NCBI GenBank assembly: GCA_035079385.1
Contig: JAVHKY010000056.1
Location: 3,224,001-3,288,000, forward strand
Length of the DNA: 64,000 nucleotides
Direction of reading: 5' to 3'
Source of the DNA: Aspidiotus rigidus
Taxonomy: Eukaryota; Arthropoda; Insecta; Hemiptera; Diaspididae
Shown: one piece after another, positions 12,509 to 22,950 of the stretch
Position numbering within the stretch: the first letter of the stretch is position 1
Layout: every line of letters starts with the position of its first letter
Notes under the pieces: generated by a model
Told to the model about the DNA's origin: nothing
Seen by the model: the letters and a program-made list of their open reading frames with translations, nothing else
Databases searched by the model: none
Made by a program: the position numbers and the translations under genes

Positions 12509-13660
12509 CATTAATACAATCCTATGAAAAGAAATTGGGTAGAAAATAATAGTCATCAATCAATTTTCTGGATCAAGTCAAAAAATTTTCAATTATTATC
12601 AGAGAAATATTTCAAACAACAGTCATAGTCAATGTGAGTACGTGACTGAATTCTAGTCAAGAAGAATATCGTATCAACCGCAATGATAGCAAAAAATTCG
12701 TTTGAGATAACAAAATGAAAGGTACTTGAATCAACAATCGATTCAAAAATTTAAACAACTCATACCGAGTTAATATTATACGTACGGAAACGTCGAAGAA
12801 TGAAACATCGCAAGAAACAATTAAAGGAAAAAAACGGGAATACAAGATCTTGGCTTCAATTAATTACGATCCAGATAATCCAGCAAGAACGCAGCGCGTT
12901 AGAAATTAAAATTATAAAAAATAATTATAAGAATAAAAAAAGACAAACACAAAACCTAATAATAATTATCTATTAGGTACCTTCTTTTTCTATAATATTC
13001 AATTTTTTTATTATCAACATTTTTTCTTCGTTCACCTACTTATCTCTAAATTATCTAAACAGTAAAAAGTTGACCGTCAAGAAACACAAGACTAAAAAGA
13101 AAAACGTACCAAGTCGGTGCTGCGCTCTACCAGTACTACTCAGTGCTGCCAACATGATCTCTCCAAACACTATCGGGGTTTAAACCTACACTAGAGAGCG
13201 CTAATGGAAGGGCGAATCAGAGAATTTAATGTACATTCATACATTCCGAGTGCAAGCGCGAAGGAGTCGCTCTACAATTTCAATAAATTGTGTGGAAAAA
13301 AAGAACTTGATCATTTTCCGAAAGTCTTCAGACCAAGATGAAAATGGTCTCATTCGAAAGACAATTTAAAGGCTAATCAAACTTATTCTCTTCAAGTTTT
13401 TAATTAAAGCTTTCTCTCCCAAGATATTTCGAGATTAGTAATAACACATAGTTGAATGGGAAATTGTACATGGTCACGTCTATAAGAGAGTCGACAGTAG
13501 CGCGCGATCGCTACCAGCACTCCGAATTGATTTTCAATCAACTGTTATTTTTTCAATAATTATTATCATTTATTGCTACAATTTTTTTTTCGTATTTAAT
13601 ATTGATGATACAGACTACAAAATTTATGCTTGTATTTGCTTTAAAAAACGCAGGGCTTGC
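12509..13660. other. Intergenic, possible 5' UTR exon near 13110-13200
   Basis: No protein-coding gene recognised. A minus-strand donor-like GTACGT next to a moderately GC-rich block at 13110-13200 could mark the first non-coding exon and promoter of the DDE gene; this is speculative. Confidence 0.3.
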
Positions 13661-14030
13661 ACAATAACAGTTATTTTTTGGTCAACTGTTGTTATAACCG
13701 AAATGAAAAATATCAATTTTGACCGATTGACCGTTAACTGTTATAATTGATGATCGATCTTGACCGATTGATCGTTAACCGTTATTTTTTCGGTTATAAC
13801 TGTTATTTGACCGAAAATTCTAGGTCTCCTAACAACGTTAACCGAAAATTTTAGGACTTTGACCGAAATATTTTTCAACATTTAACAGTCATTGGTCAAA
13901 ATACAGCTTGACCGATAACCGATAACCGAAAAAATTGGGAGGATCATTTTGACTGATAACCGAAAAAATTTGTGAGGTCATTTGACGGATAACCGTTAAC
14001 TGTTAAAAAAATTTCGGTCGCAAGCTCTGA
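13660..14030. repeat. Degenerate array of TGACCGATAACCG/GTTAACTGTTAT motifs
   Basis: Variants of GACCGAAAAT, ACCGTTAACTGTTAT and GATAACCGAAAAAATT recur about every 20-40 bp in this segment. The array is not a clean tandem repeat but is clearly lower in complexity than its surroundings. No coding potential. Confidence 0.6.
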
Positions 14031-14225
14031 AAAAACGATATCCTATTAATTATGCTACGTGAAATTCCTTCATTTAAAAAGCATTGGACAAAAGGGTGAA
14101 TATCGTCAGGGCTACCAACTCCCCAACTCTAAGTTTAAATCCCAATAATCGGACTTGACAGAGCGATCGCGCGCTAGCATCGCAGTGCTACAAAATGTAA
14201 AATGCTTAGAGACAAGTAAATTTGA

Positions 14226-15258
14226 AGATCGGAAAAATATGCAATCTAAATTTCAAAATATGCACATATTATATGCATTTTGAGTAGCTGAATTATGCCA
14301 AAAATATTATGCTTTTTCTCTCCAAAATATGCAAAAATATACAATATCAATATGGGTGTCAAACGACGGCATTTTCTTTTCTGAAGTGGAAAATGATTAA
14401 ATGAACAATTTTACAGTGTTGTACTTGTCAGGAATCTCATTCTACCTTGTTTCCTCATCATTTTAAGCCAGTTCTCGCTCATTTTCAAATTTTCTCACAA
14501 TTGCAATGGAACTGCCTAACGAAACAATAAAAAGATTGCAATTTTCAATCTAAGATTAATGCCCAGAAATTAGTCGAAAATAGGAATAGACCAAATCGCC
14601 GTGACGTCATTCATGAACATTTACTGATAACAGGAATCGAGAGATTGCGATAGTATACTGTATCAGTTCAAAGTAGGATATCGATTCCCATAAGAATACA
14701 CAGGGATCATTTCGATCATACGCTCAAATTAAAAAATTGGAAATAAGTAAGCAATTACGTGTTTATATTTAGAATCAGGAAGTTCTCATGTCTTTGAAAA
14801 CGTACCTGCGAACCTTATTTCTTGTTTTCAAATCTGAACCTAAGTTCGAAACATTCCCGTGTATTTCTTATGGAGCATTTTTTTTGTTTTGAACTTACGC
14901 GTAAGTTGGGGTAAATCATTGCGGAGCAAACATCGCCTTGTTTTCAGTGAATGTCCGTGAATGACGTCACGGCGATTTAGTCCATAAATTGAGTAACAAA
15001 TGAAGCAGTGTTGCATTCAGACAAAAAAACGCCAAATGCTGAAAATATGTCAAAAATTTGTGAAAATGACTGAAATATGACGAAATCTGCGCTGTAAATC
15101 CTAGAAATAGGTATGCAAAAATATACATTTTGGAGCTAAATATGCAAAATTAAATAGGGCTCATTTTTTTAGGAAATTTTATGATTTGTAAAGATTATTC
15201 AAATATACCCTAACTGGGTGCATAGAAATAGATATGCAATTTCATATTTTTCCGGTCT
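14226..15258. mobile_element. Putative non-autonomous DNA transposon with AATATGCA subterminal motifs
   Basis: Short imperfect inverted ends AGATCGGAAAAATATG (left) and its partner CATATTTTTCCGGTCT (right) bound about 1 kb. Both ends are studded with ATATGCA/AAATATGCAAAAATATA motifs (left 14239-14345, right 15110-15240), as subterminal transposase-binding repeats often are. No transposase is present. A separate element is nested inside. Confidence 0.5.
14587..14985. mobile_element. Nested MITE with about 41-bp inverted repeats
   Basis: The left end GACCAAATCGCCGTGACGTC is mirrored by GACGTCACGGCGATTTAGTC at the right, with extended similarity inward (CATTCATGAACATT against AATGTCCGTGAATG). 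The 399-bp unit is non-coding and lies inside the larger element at 14226-15258. Confidence 0.7.
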
Positions 15259-15497
15259 TTACAAGTAATGCTACCACAGCTTTGACTATAGGTGTACCTC
15301 TTATGGAATGAGCTAAGACGACGTTTACCTGCGGAAAGATATGATAAGAAAATAAAATGCGGAGGACTCGACATAGGGGAAGCAGTTGATTGCGGGGGGA
15401 GGAGAAGCCTTTACTCCTCCTCGCACTCATCCGCGCTGCCTACAATGGAGTCTTTCGCACGCAGTACATGTTTTCGCGCTTGTTTAATGTAGGATAC

Positions 15498-15873
15498 CTA
15501 GCTGTTATTGGGATGTTAACCTACATTTGGTAGCGCTAGAATCGCCTTCCTCTCTCGCCGCACTCGCTTAAATTTCTGGGTGACGATTTTACGTTCAATG
15601 TATTTGGCCATGAGAATCGAGATTTTCAATTAGTCGTAGGTGACTCAATACTTCATTATTAGAATTACTTCTTTCAGTTATCGATTCTCTTGAAGTGTTT
15701 AAACAAATTATAGGACATAATTTTTCGATAATACAAATTGTAATCATTTAAATCGTGTTTGAAAATCGCAAAGTCCGCATCACGAAGCATGGTACGTTAA
15801 AATTATCCCCCACATCTTCGAACACGGCTACCAACTTACGCAGTTTAGGTTAACATCCCAATTCCTTCTAGCT
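15498..15873. mobile_element. MITE with ATTGGGATGTTAACCTA inverted ends
   Basis: AGCTGTTATTGGGATGTTAA at the left is an inverted match of TTAACATCCCAATTCCTTCT followed by AGCT at the right. About 376 bp, non-coding. Confidence 0.6.
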
Positions 15874-16017
15874 AAAGGTTACAAGAAGACATCTTGATGA
15901 TTTTTAGTTTGATAGTATCGCGATCTTGAATTTTGATTTTAAATTTTGTTTTTTCCATATATTGCCCTCTGGGCAAGCGACTTTTTTGCTGTCAAGTCCG
16001 AATACGCATACCAGCCG

Positions 16018-16690
16018 GCCTTTCTGCTTAGCTAAACCAAAGTTATTAGCTGTAAGCCAGCTAATAAAAACACATTAGTTATTACTCATTAGCTGGCTGT
16101 AAGTTGGCTAATAAAATCACATTAATCGTTAGCTTAGCTGTTAGCCATTCAAATTGAAATTGCTAATGGCTATCCCCACACCTCACCCCTCCCCGACTTT
16201 CAGCGCCGTTAGCTTTTAGCTCTTAGCCGTTGACCATTCTATTTTGGTCTTAGACTTAGACCATATATAGTACATAGACCGCCAATAGCTTGTAAGAATA
16301 GCGTTATCAGTCGTTGTAACTTAGGAGGCCTGCTATAAGTCGGTGGTTGGTATTAGGCCCTAGTTGGTATGGTTGCAAGTTCAACTTGGATGCTTTGGGT
16401 GTCGGTGGTGAAAGATGATGCAAGCAACGCCATGCCCACTTACATCCACTGCATTGAAACATGTCGACTTACAGCTCTTTGGATGTTCCAAGTCCAATGG
16501 GCTCAGTGTCACTATTGGCGGTCTATGTACTATATGGTCTAAGATTTTGGCCCAAAATTAGCCAGCTCTTAGCTAACCGCAATGAGATTGGGTTAACCGT
16601 TAACTGATATCCGAAGCCAATCAATTTGAAGGGTAAGCTTTTAACTAAGTTTGTATCCAATACAATTGGCTAAGTAATACTAGCATTGTT
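16018..16690. repeat. AGCTAA-rich repeat block with nested inverted repeat
   Basis: Motifs TTAGCTGGCT, TTAGCTGTAAG and GCTAATAAAA recur on both sides of an internal inverted repeat at 16243-16549, whose arms carry TAGTACATAGACCGCCAATA and its complement. The layout suggests one element inserted in another; no coding frame. Confidence 0.5.
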
Positions 16691-17292
16691 GAAAAGGTGG
16701 ATGGTTTGTTGGATACTACCACAAGATTGCGCTGCGTGTTAAGACGTGAGTGTATATAACAGAGAGAGAACAATGATTGTTATCACTTTTTTACTCTGCT
16801 GATTAACAAACAGCGCACCCCTTGTCAACAAACTCTCTACTTTTTCAACAAAGCGGGTACGCCTACAGTAGAGCCCTATAATAATGAGTGAGGACATGGA
16901 TCGCCATATTTAGTCGTTAGGTTGTACCATTAATCCGTGCAGTTCCTTAATAGGGTGAGACATTATTACAATTGGTGGAACTATTTTGTATCATTTATGA
17001 GCACTATGTTTGATACCTACATTCTAAAACAAATTCAGTGTTTTCTATCATAACACAACATATACCTACTAACAAAATTGTAATTTCAGTGTTTGAAATT
17101 GTTTTTCATATGAAAAGTGCAAAAAACAAAACTGGTTGCCCTTCCAATTTTCTTTCAGATGAATGTTATTTTAGATTTTTTGGATGACTCTTTTCACTTT
17201 ATCACTTTTTTTGCAAGTTTTTTCAAATTGCCGCCAAGGTAAATCTATAGGGTACCCCCTTTGCCTTTATTTGCAAATTCTTGTGTGATATA
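16691..17292. other. Intergenic, nothing recognised
   Basis: AT-rich sequence with no gene, structured RNA or clear repeat that I can support. Confidence 0.5.
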
Positions 17293-17438
17293 CTGGCTGA
17301 AATGCGTGCTGAACAAAGAGAAGAGAGAGAAAGGAGATATTTTGTTCAGTGGGCTCCACTTATCAACACAGATCAATTGTAGTTCCCTGTCTCTCATTGT
17401 TACACGTTTGTTTTTTGTTCAGCACGCATTCCAGCTAG
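17293..17438. repeat. 146-bp foldback repeat
   Basis: CTGGCTGAAATGCGTGCTGA plus ACAAA at the left pairs with TTTGTTCAGCACGCATTCCAG plus CTAG at the right. The spacer is about 95 bp and includes a GAGA-rich stretch. No coding function visible. Confidence 0.6.
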
Positions 17439-17820
17439 TCATGCACAAATATAACACGATAGAGAACCTAGATTTGGACTTGCTGAAAACTCTATGAGTA
17501 GTGAAAGCACGCGGGATGGAGCGGTGCAGAATACACCGCGTTCAACTCATGTCTTATGGGAGCTATATTTTAGTTTCGGTACCTTAGTTTCTTAAAATTT
17601 CTAAATACGCTTTGCTTTTGACAGTTTTGACTAGGAACATCACTAAAAATAAAAAATTTACCTAAACATTTTGGCTTGAAAGAATCAATTTTCATTCATT
17701 TATTCAAGTTCAAAGTTGTACAGTGCACTGTTATATGGGAATTTCATCGTTTTGGCAACTCTTTGTCAATCTCTGATAACTGATAAGCGACCAATCACAA
17801 AAATTTAACACAGGTTAAAG

Positions 17821-18658
17821 CTGCCGTACAAAGTTGAATAGACGTATATGCGAAAACAACGATCACGGAAAAGTAGGTATCAAAAAGAATATAAAAATGT
17901 ATTCGAAAGATATTAAGATCGCATAAGTTACTCACTCATAGCAATTTTCAACGCAGAATTCGATGATTATAATAATTTTTCGGTTCACATGAATAAAAAC
18001 GCGTTCCTTCGGTACTTCGTTGTAAGACGCGAAGACGCGTTTTTTTACTTTAGGGCTCGAAGAGTTAGGTTGCGCGCATGCGCGCATTTTGCATGCGTGT
18101 TCTTGGTCTATCTGATCTTTTAATAATTTTAAATATAACACTCGAATTTTTCCTTGTGTTCATTAAGAAAATTACAATTTCGTTATTCTATGTGTGTTTC
18201 CATCAACAATGTTATGATGCTCTAATAAAAAAGTGAAAATTTTAGTTATAGATCATCTCGCATTTGCGTTTTATTCGTGTGAACCGAAAAATAGCGTACG
18301 CCACACGTGAACGGAGGAAAGCGATATACTCGCGCTGCATGGCGGCCCTCGCCGCGGCTCGGGTCGCCAAAGCGCTCGTATAGAAATCGCTCTCCTCCGT
18401 CCCTTATAGCGTAATATACTATTCCTCAATAAGTGCTCAATCTTCAGATATGGTACATTTTTCACCTCGCGATGCATATACGCGATGCGTATACGTCCAA
18501 AAAAGGGACGTATATGCACTGATATGCAATCGACTGTGATAGTAGTGGTGTGTGAATACAAAGCTTTGTTCCCAACACACATACAGCCCATTGATCCGAA
18601 CGCCTCGTCTCGGTGATCGTTGTTTTTGCATATACGTCTATTCAACTTTGTACGGCAG
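17821..18658. mobile_element. Foldback element with CTGCCGTACAAAGTTGAAT ends
   Basis: Arms of about 46 bp, CTGCCGTACAAAGTTGAATA continuing through GACGTATATGC to GATCAC, are almost perfect inverted copies (17821-17867 and 18613-18658). The 838-bp body contains GC-richer segments (17980-18110 and 18290-18420) that resemble, in inverted orientation, a segment at 44440-44680. Non-coding. Confidence 0.7.
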
Positions 18659-18783
18659 AATTGACGTATAAGCAGATAATGAATATGAGGAAAAGACTAA
18701 AAGAGGTCATGGGTATACTTGATATATTCTCTTTTTTTCGTATTCATTATTTGCATGTACGTCAATTCAATTTTGTATGGCAG
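18659..18783. repeat. Second, related foldback unit adjoining the first
   Basis: AATTGACGTATAAGCAGATA followed by ATGAATATGAGGAAAA is mirrored by TTTTCGTATTCATTATTTGC followed by ATGTACGTCAATT. The right end TTCAATTTTGTATGGCAG matches the terminus of the neighbouring 17821-18658 element, so both belong to one family. Confidence 0.6.
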
Positions 18784-19462
18784 AAATGGCCAGTAAGATA
18801 ATAAAGTCAGTGGAGAAGCCGTCAGCTCGCAGCACGATACTGTGGCTAGCGATAAGTTACAAACAAAATGGTTGTTCACTTTACCTGCTCTCGAGTTTCG
18901 TAGCAGAGGAAAACAGTGTTAACAAAAATAATAAACAAAACCAAAAATGGTTCCAGAATAATGATAATATTGGAATTGAAGGACCGTACCGTTCACTGCT
19001 GCGCAAGCATTACAAAGTGCAAACCAGGGTGATGCGAGGTTGACAACTCGATTCTAAAATTTTCTGAAATCTCTGAGTCGCGGGTCGCGGAAGCCATCTT
19101 GAAAAGTATAGCTGATTTGTTGAACTTTATCTGTAAATGTTCCTTAAGCATCATTCGTGAAATTGATTTCATTTAATTACTTAATTATGAGTGAAATCGA
19201 GGTAGTTTGTTTTGTCCTATGTTAAGCGTACATATTAGATTTAAGGCATTGGCAGTTGATACCTTGAGTGAGTAGTTTCCAAAAGCGTATTCTCAATATC
19301 TGTAGTCCGTTTTTCTATTGATGAATCTACCTAATATGCGAATCTATTATCAAGTTTTTTCGTAGTGTTTTTTACCGAGTTAGCTTTATCAATATATTTT
19401 TTTTTACAGGGAGAGAGAGTGAGTAATTAACCAAAGCCCTGGAAGGTAAAAGAGCCGCAGCA
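18784..19462 (+). promoter_or_regulatory. 5' region of PKA-C with splice acceptor before the start codon
   Basis: A T-rich tract ending TTTTTACAG gives an acceptor at 19408-19409, 53 nt before the ATG, so the coding exon begins at 19410 and an upstream non-coding exon is expected. The stretch 18784-19120 may hold promoter or 5' UTR sequence, but no core promoter motif is convincing. Confidence 0.45.
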
Positions 19463-20515
19463 ATGGGTAATGCGGCTACGGCCAAAAAATTCAACGCAGA
19501 AAACGTTAAAGAATTTCTCGATAGAGCGAAGGAATCATTCGAAGAGAAATGGAAGAAGACGGGTTCGGACGATGCTACACTGGACGATTTCGAACGAGTG
19601 CGAACGCTCGGCACGGGCTCTTTCGGTCGTGTGATGTTTGTGCAACATAAGCCTACCAAAACGTACTACGCGATGAAAATTTTAGAGAAAGAAAAAGTCG
19701 TCAAATTAAAACAGGTAGAGCATACACTTCACGAAAAGCAGATATTACAATCGATTAGTTTCCCGTTTTTAGTTAGTATGAAATACCATTTTAAAGATAA
19801 TTCAAATTTGTACATGGTTCTGGAATACGTTCCTGGTGGTGAGATGTTCTCTCATCTGCGTAAAGTTGGCAAGTTTAGCGAAGCCCACTCTCGCTTTTAT
19901 GCTGCCCAAATCGTGTTAGCATTTGAATATCTCCACTACTTGGAGATCATCTACCGCGACCTTAAACCTGAAAATCTGCTCATCGATTCTAAAGGTTATC
20001 TTAAAGTTACTGATTTTGGATTCGCCAAGCGTGTGAAAGGTAGAACATGGACTTTGTGCGGCACGCCTGAATATCTTGCGCCCGAAATCATCTTAAGCAA
20101 GGGTTATAATAAAGCGGTTGATTGGTGGGCGTTGGGAGTTTTGCTTTATGAGATGGCGGCTGGATATCCGCCCTTCTTCGCCGACCAACCTATACAGATA
20201 TACGAAAAAATTGTTTCCGGCCGCTTGAGGTTTGCGTCTCATTTTAGCTCCGATCTGAAGGATATTCTGCGTAATTTATTGCAAGTTGACCTAACCAAAC
20301 GATACGGTAATCTGAAAAATGGCGTCAATGATATTAAAGGCCATAAATGGTTTAGTACGGTTGACTGGATTGCGATATTTCAGAAGAAAATAGCCGCACC
20401 GTTCATTCCCACCTGCAAAGGCCCAAGTGATACTAGTAATTTCGACGATTATGAAGAAGAACAGTTGAAAATTTCCTCAACAGAAAAATACGCGAAAGAA
20501 TTCGCCAACTTTTGA
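19463..20515 (+). CDS. Pka-C1: cAMP-dependent protein kinase catalytic subunit
   Basis: Complete 350-residue Ser/Thr kinase in one exon; the family is usually about 350-353 residues. It starts MGN, the N-myristoylation context of PKA-C. Visible landmarks, counting Met as 1: glycine loop GTGSFGRV (50-57), catalytic Lys72 in YAMKILEK, Asp166 in [10 protein letters not shown], Asp184 in DFGFAK, activation-loop Thr197 in [27 protein letters not shown], and a C-terminal tail with FDDYEEE and the hydrophobic motif FANF (FSEF in mammals). It phosphorylates Arg-Arg-X-Ser/Thr sites when cAMP releases the regulatory subunits. The uninterrupted coding exon resembles Drosophila Pka-C1, also intronless in its coding region. 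A retrocopy is unlikely because the frame is intact, key residues are kept and a spliced 5' leader is predicted. Confidence 0.97.
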   Translation: MGNAATAKKFNAENVKEFLDRAKESFEEKWKKTGSDDATLDDFERVRTLGTGSFGRVMFVQHKPTKTYYAMKILEKEKVVKLKQVEHTLHEKQILQSISFPFLVSMKYHFKDNSNLYMVLEYVPGGEMFSHLRKVGKFSEAHSRFYAAQIVLAFEYLHYLEIIYRDLKPENLLIDSKGYLKVTDFGFAKRVKGRTWTLCGTPEYLAPEIILSKGYNKAVDWWALGVLLYEMAAGYPPFFADQPIQIYEKIVSGRLRFASHFSSDLKDILRNLLQVDLTKRYGNLKNGVNDIKGHKWFSTVDWIAIFQKKIAAPFIPTCKGPSDTSNFDDYEEEQLKISSTEKYAKEFANF

Positions 20516-22950
20516 AGAAGCGCACACGTTTTTTTATCTTTTCTTTTTGTTTCGCGTATTGCATTCTTTTTTTAATTAAGAACATTAATGAAAAAAAAGA
20601 AAATAACCAAGCAAAATGGAAAATATTATTTGCTTTTGAATAGTGAATAGTGTCCTTCGTAAGATGATAATTTAGGTGAGGCTTAGTTTCTCTGAGGTGT
20701 AGAGATGGAGAGAAAATTTTGGTAACCTTCCGGGTTTGAAAAGATTATCATAATAATATTCGTTTTTTCTGTAAGACCTATCCAAGTTTAAGTAAGGAAT
20801 CAAACCAAACATTCAAAAATTGTGATAGAATGACCTATTGTTGATGGGAGTGTCGTTGGAAATAAATTCCTTTGATCTTTTTCCCCTAGAAGTGATGAAA
20901 ACATTTCTAGTTCAATGGTTTCTATCATTACTTCTAAATTTTATTTTGTAATTTCAATTACCATTGTAACTTTTTTTTTCTTTTGTGATAAATTTGATTT
21001 TAGAATTATTTGGTTTGAGAAATAGATTAGGAGAAAAAGAAAATGATTTTACTGAAACTATGTATCTCTCCGGTCGAAATTGGGATTCGTAATCCAGATT
21101 TTGTAAAAAGAAAATTTCCCTGTTAAATATTTCGTGTAGTTGGGTGTTTTCAGATGTATGATTTAATCATCATGTTTTATTAGAAAAGAGATTTACCGCT
21201 AATCTGAAGTACGTCTCAATCGTTCATAAATTCTCTATTTCCCAATTTCAAGCTGCTGTTGTCCCTTAAATATTAGTATTTTGTTTCGTTGTGCCCTTTT
21301 TTTTTGTGAAGTTCTTGTTTTCTTTTTTTTTTTTTTTTTTTTTTTTTTCCCTTCTGCAATGAGAATCCATCATTTTGGATCACTGCTTATACTAGTCCTT
21401 ATTTCATAGTTGTGATTATCATGATATTTTTTGGAACGACCTTAGTTTAAATTGACAGAAATTGACTTCTTCTCACTATCATAGTGCGTATTCATCTTTA
21501 ATTAGTTTAGAAAATGAGGAAGCATTGTTATTTGCGTATATAATTATCGATTAAGTCATTTCTTCTCCTTCCTTAATCAAAATTGTCTTTTCTGTTACGA
21601 GAACCGTTGTTCGATGTTTTCTTTTTTTTTTTTGTTCTCTCGTGTCTTATTTAGCCATAACTTTACATTTTTAGTTACATGTTTCTAGAAGGTGTTGGTT
21701 CGAATATTTCTATCGGAAGAAAAGAAAATGATGTTACTCTTTTTGGGCCATTTCATAGTCTGAGATTTTTCGCGCTTTTTTGTTTTTTTTTTCTTTTGTT
21801 TTTCTTTTCTTTTTTTCTTTGCATCACGGTTTAGTTTTACTATCGATCTTATTCATACATTATTTTATTTATTATTTCTAGTTAATTAATATTATTTTTA
21901 GTTGAACTTCAATCGCCACAATACGCGATATTAAAGATTTTTTAAGTATTTTTTTTTTTCTTTTTTTTTCGATGCTTGCCATTTCTAAGTTCGTTTTTTT
22001 TCTCTCCCTTTCTTTACTACCGTTTGCGATCACAATTACGAAAACCAGTTGACAAAATTCCCGAGAAAATTTGAATCAATCATCAATTTTGTAATCGTGA
22101 AGACGTCTACGGCTCAATAAGGTTGATTTTATGCTGACGTTCCTTCATTATGGTTTCACGTGTGAGATGAAATTATGGTGTAGGACCCGATTGCATGTAT
22201 TATATTAGTACATCCGCCACTCTTGTTCTATCCTTTAGTTAATCCCTTCTATCGTCCTAAAAATCAGCAAGTCAACAAAATGCTTGGATTGTCAAGCGAA
22301 AACCGAAATCAAGATCAAAATTGAAGTCAGAATAACAAAATATCCTTGACAATATTATTAAAATTTTGGAAGTAATGATTTCTTCTATTGTATGTATTTG
22401 ATTTTTGTCGTGTTCAAATGAAATTGTTTTCTCCACTTTGGCGAACAGGCTAAAGTTATGTGAACGAAAATATGACAAGAGGAACGCCACCATTCTGTGT
22501 TCTATACGTCTTTGAAAATAATTTCTCAAATGATACCCGAGATAGTAAACTGCTTGTTGCAGCCGTTCATTCGATTTTTTCAATTTCAGTTTTTCGTTGT
22601 GACACGTTAGGGCAACGTTTCTATACGAACAAACATTATTATTATTTTTTCTAGTTCTCGTTCAGCGTTGAATAGTTGTTTCGGTGACATGAGTTATAAT
22701 ACGTAATAAATGTAATGTAATAGGTTGATTATTTCATCTCCGTTTTATGAAGGAAACGCCAAACGGAAACTGTTGATTAAATAGCTGCAGCGTCTTTTTT
22801 TTTCTCATTCTGATAAGGTCGTGTCTACACTCTGTGTGGTTCTCTGCAGTGCTGAGTAAAAAGCGCCTTGTTCCTGTCTTAGCCGTTTCGAAAATTTTTC
22901 TCCTATTTTCTTGAGAGTCCAAATAATTGCGTTTTCTTTAATTTACTATA
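20516..22950 (+). other. Probable long 3' UTR of PKA-C
   Basis: T-rich sequence with many poly(T) tracts, the longest about 32 nt at 21318-21349. No coding frame stands out. Candidate AATAAA motifs occur near 20860 and 22705. How far the transcript extends cannot be seen. Confidence 0.4.

Noticed and set aside
19463..20515. PKA-C as a processed retrocopy
   Set aside because: The frame is intact, catalytic residues are conserved, a splice acceptor precedes the ATG, and intronless coding is normal for insect Pka-C1.
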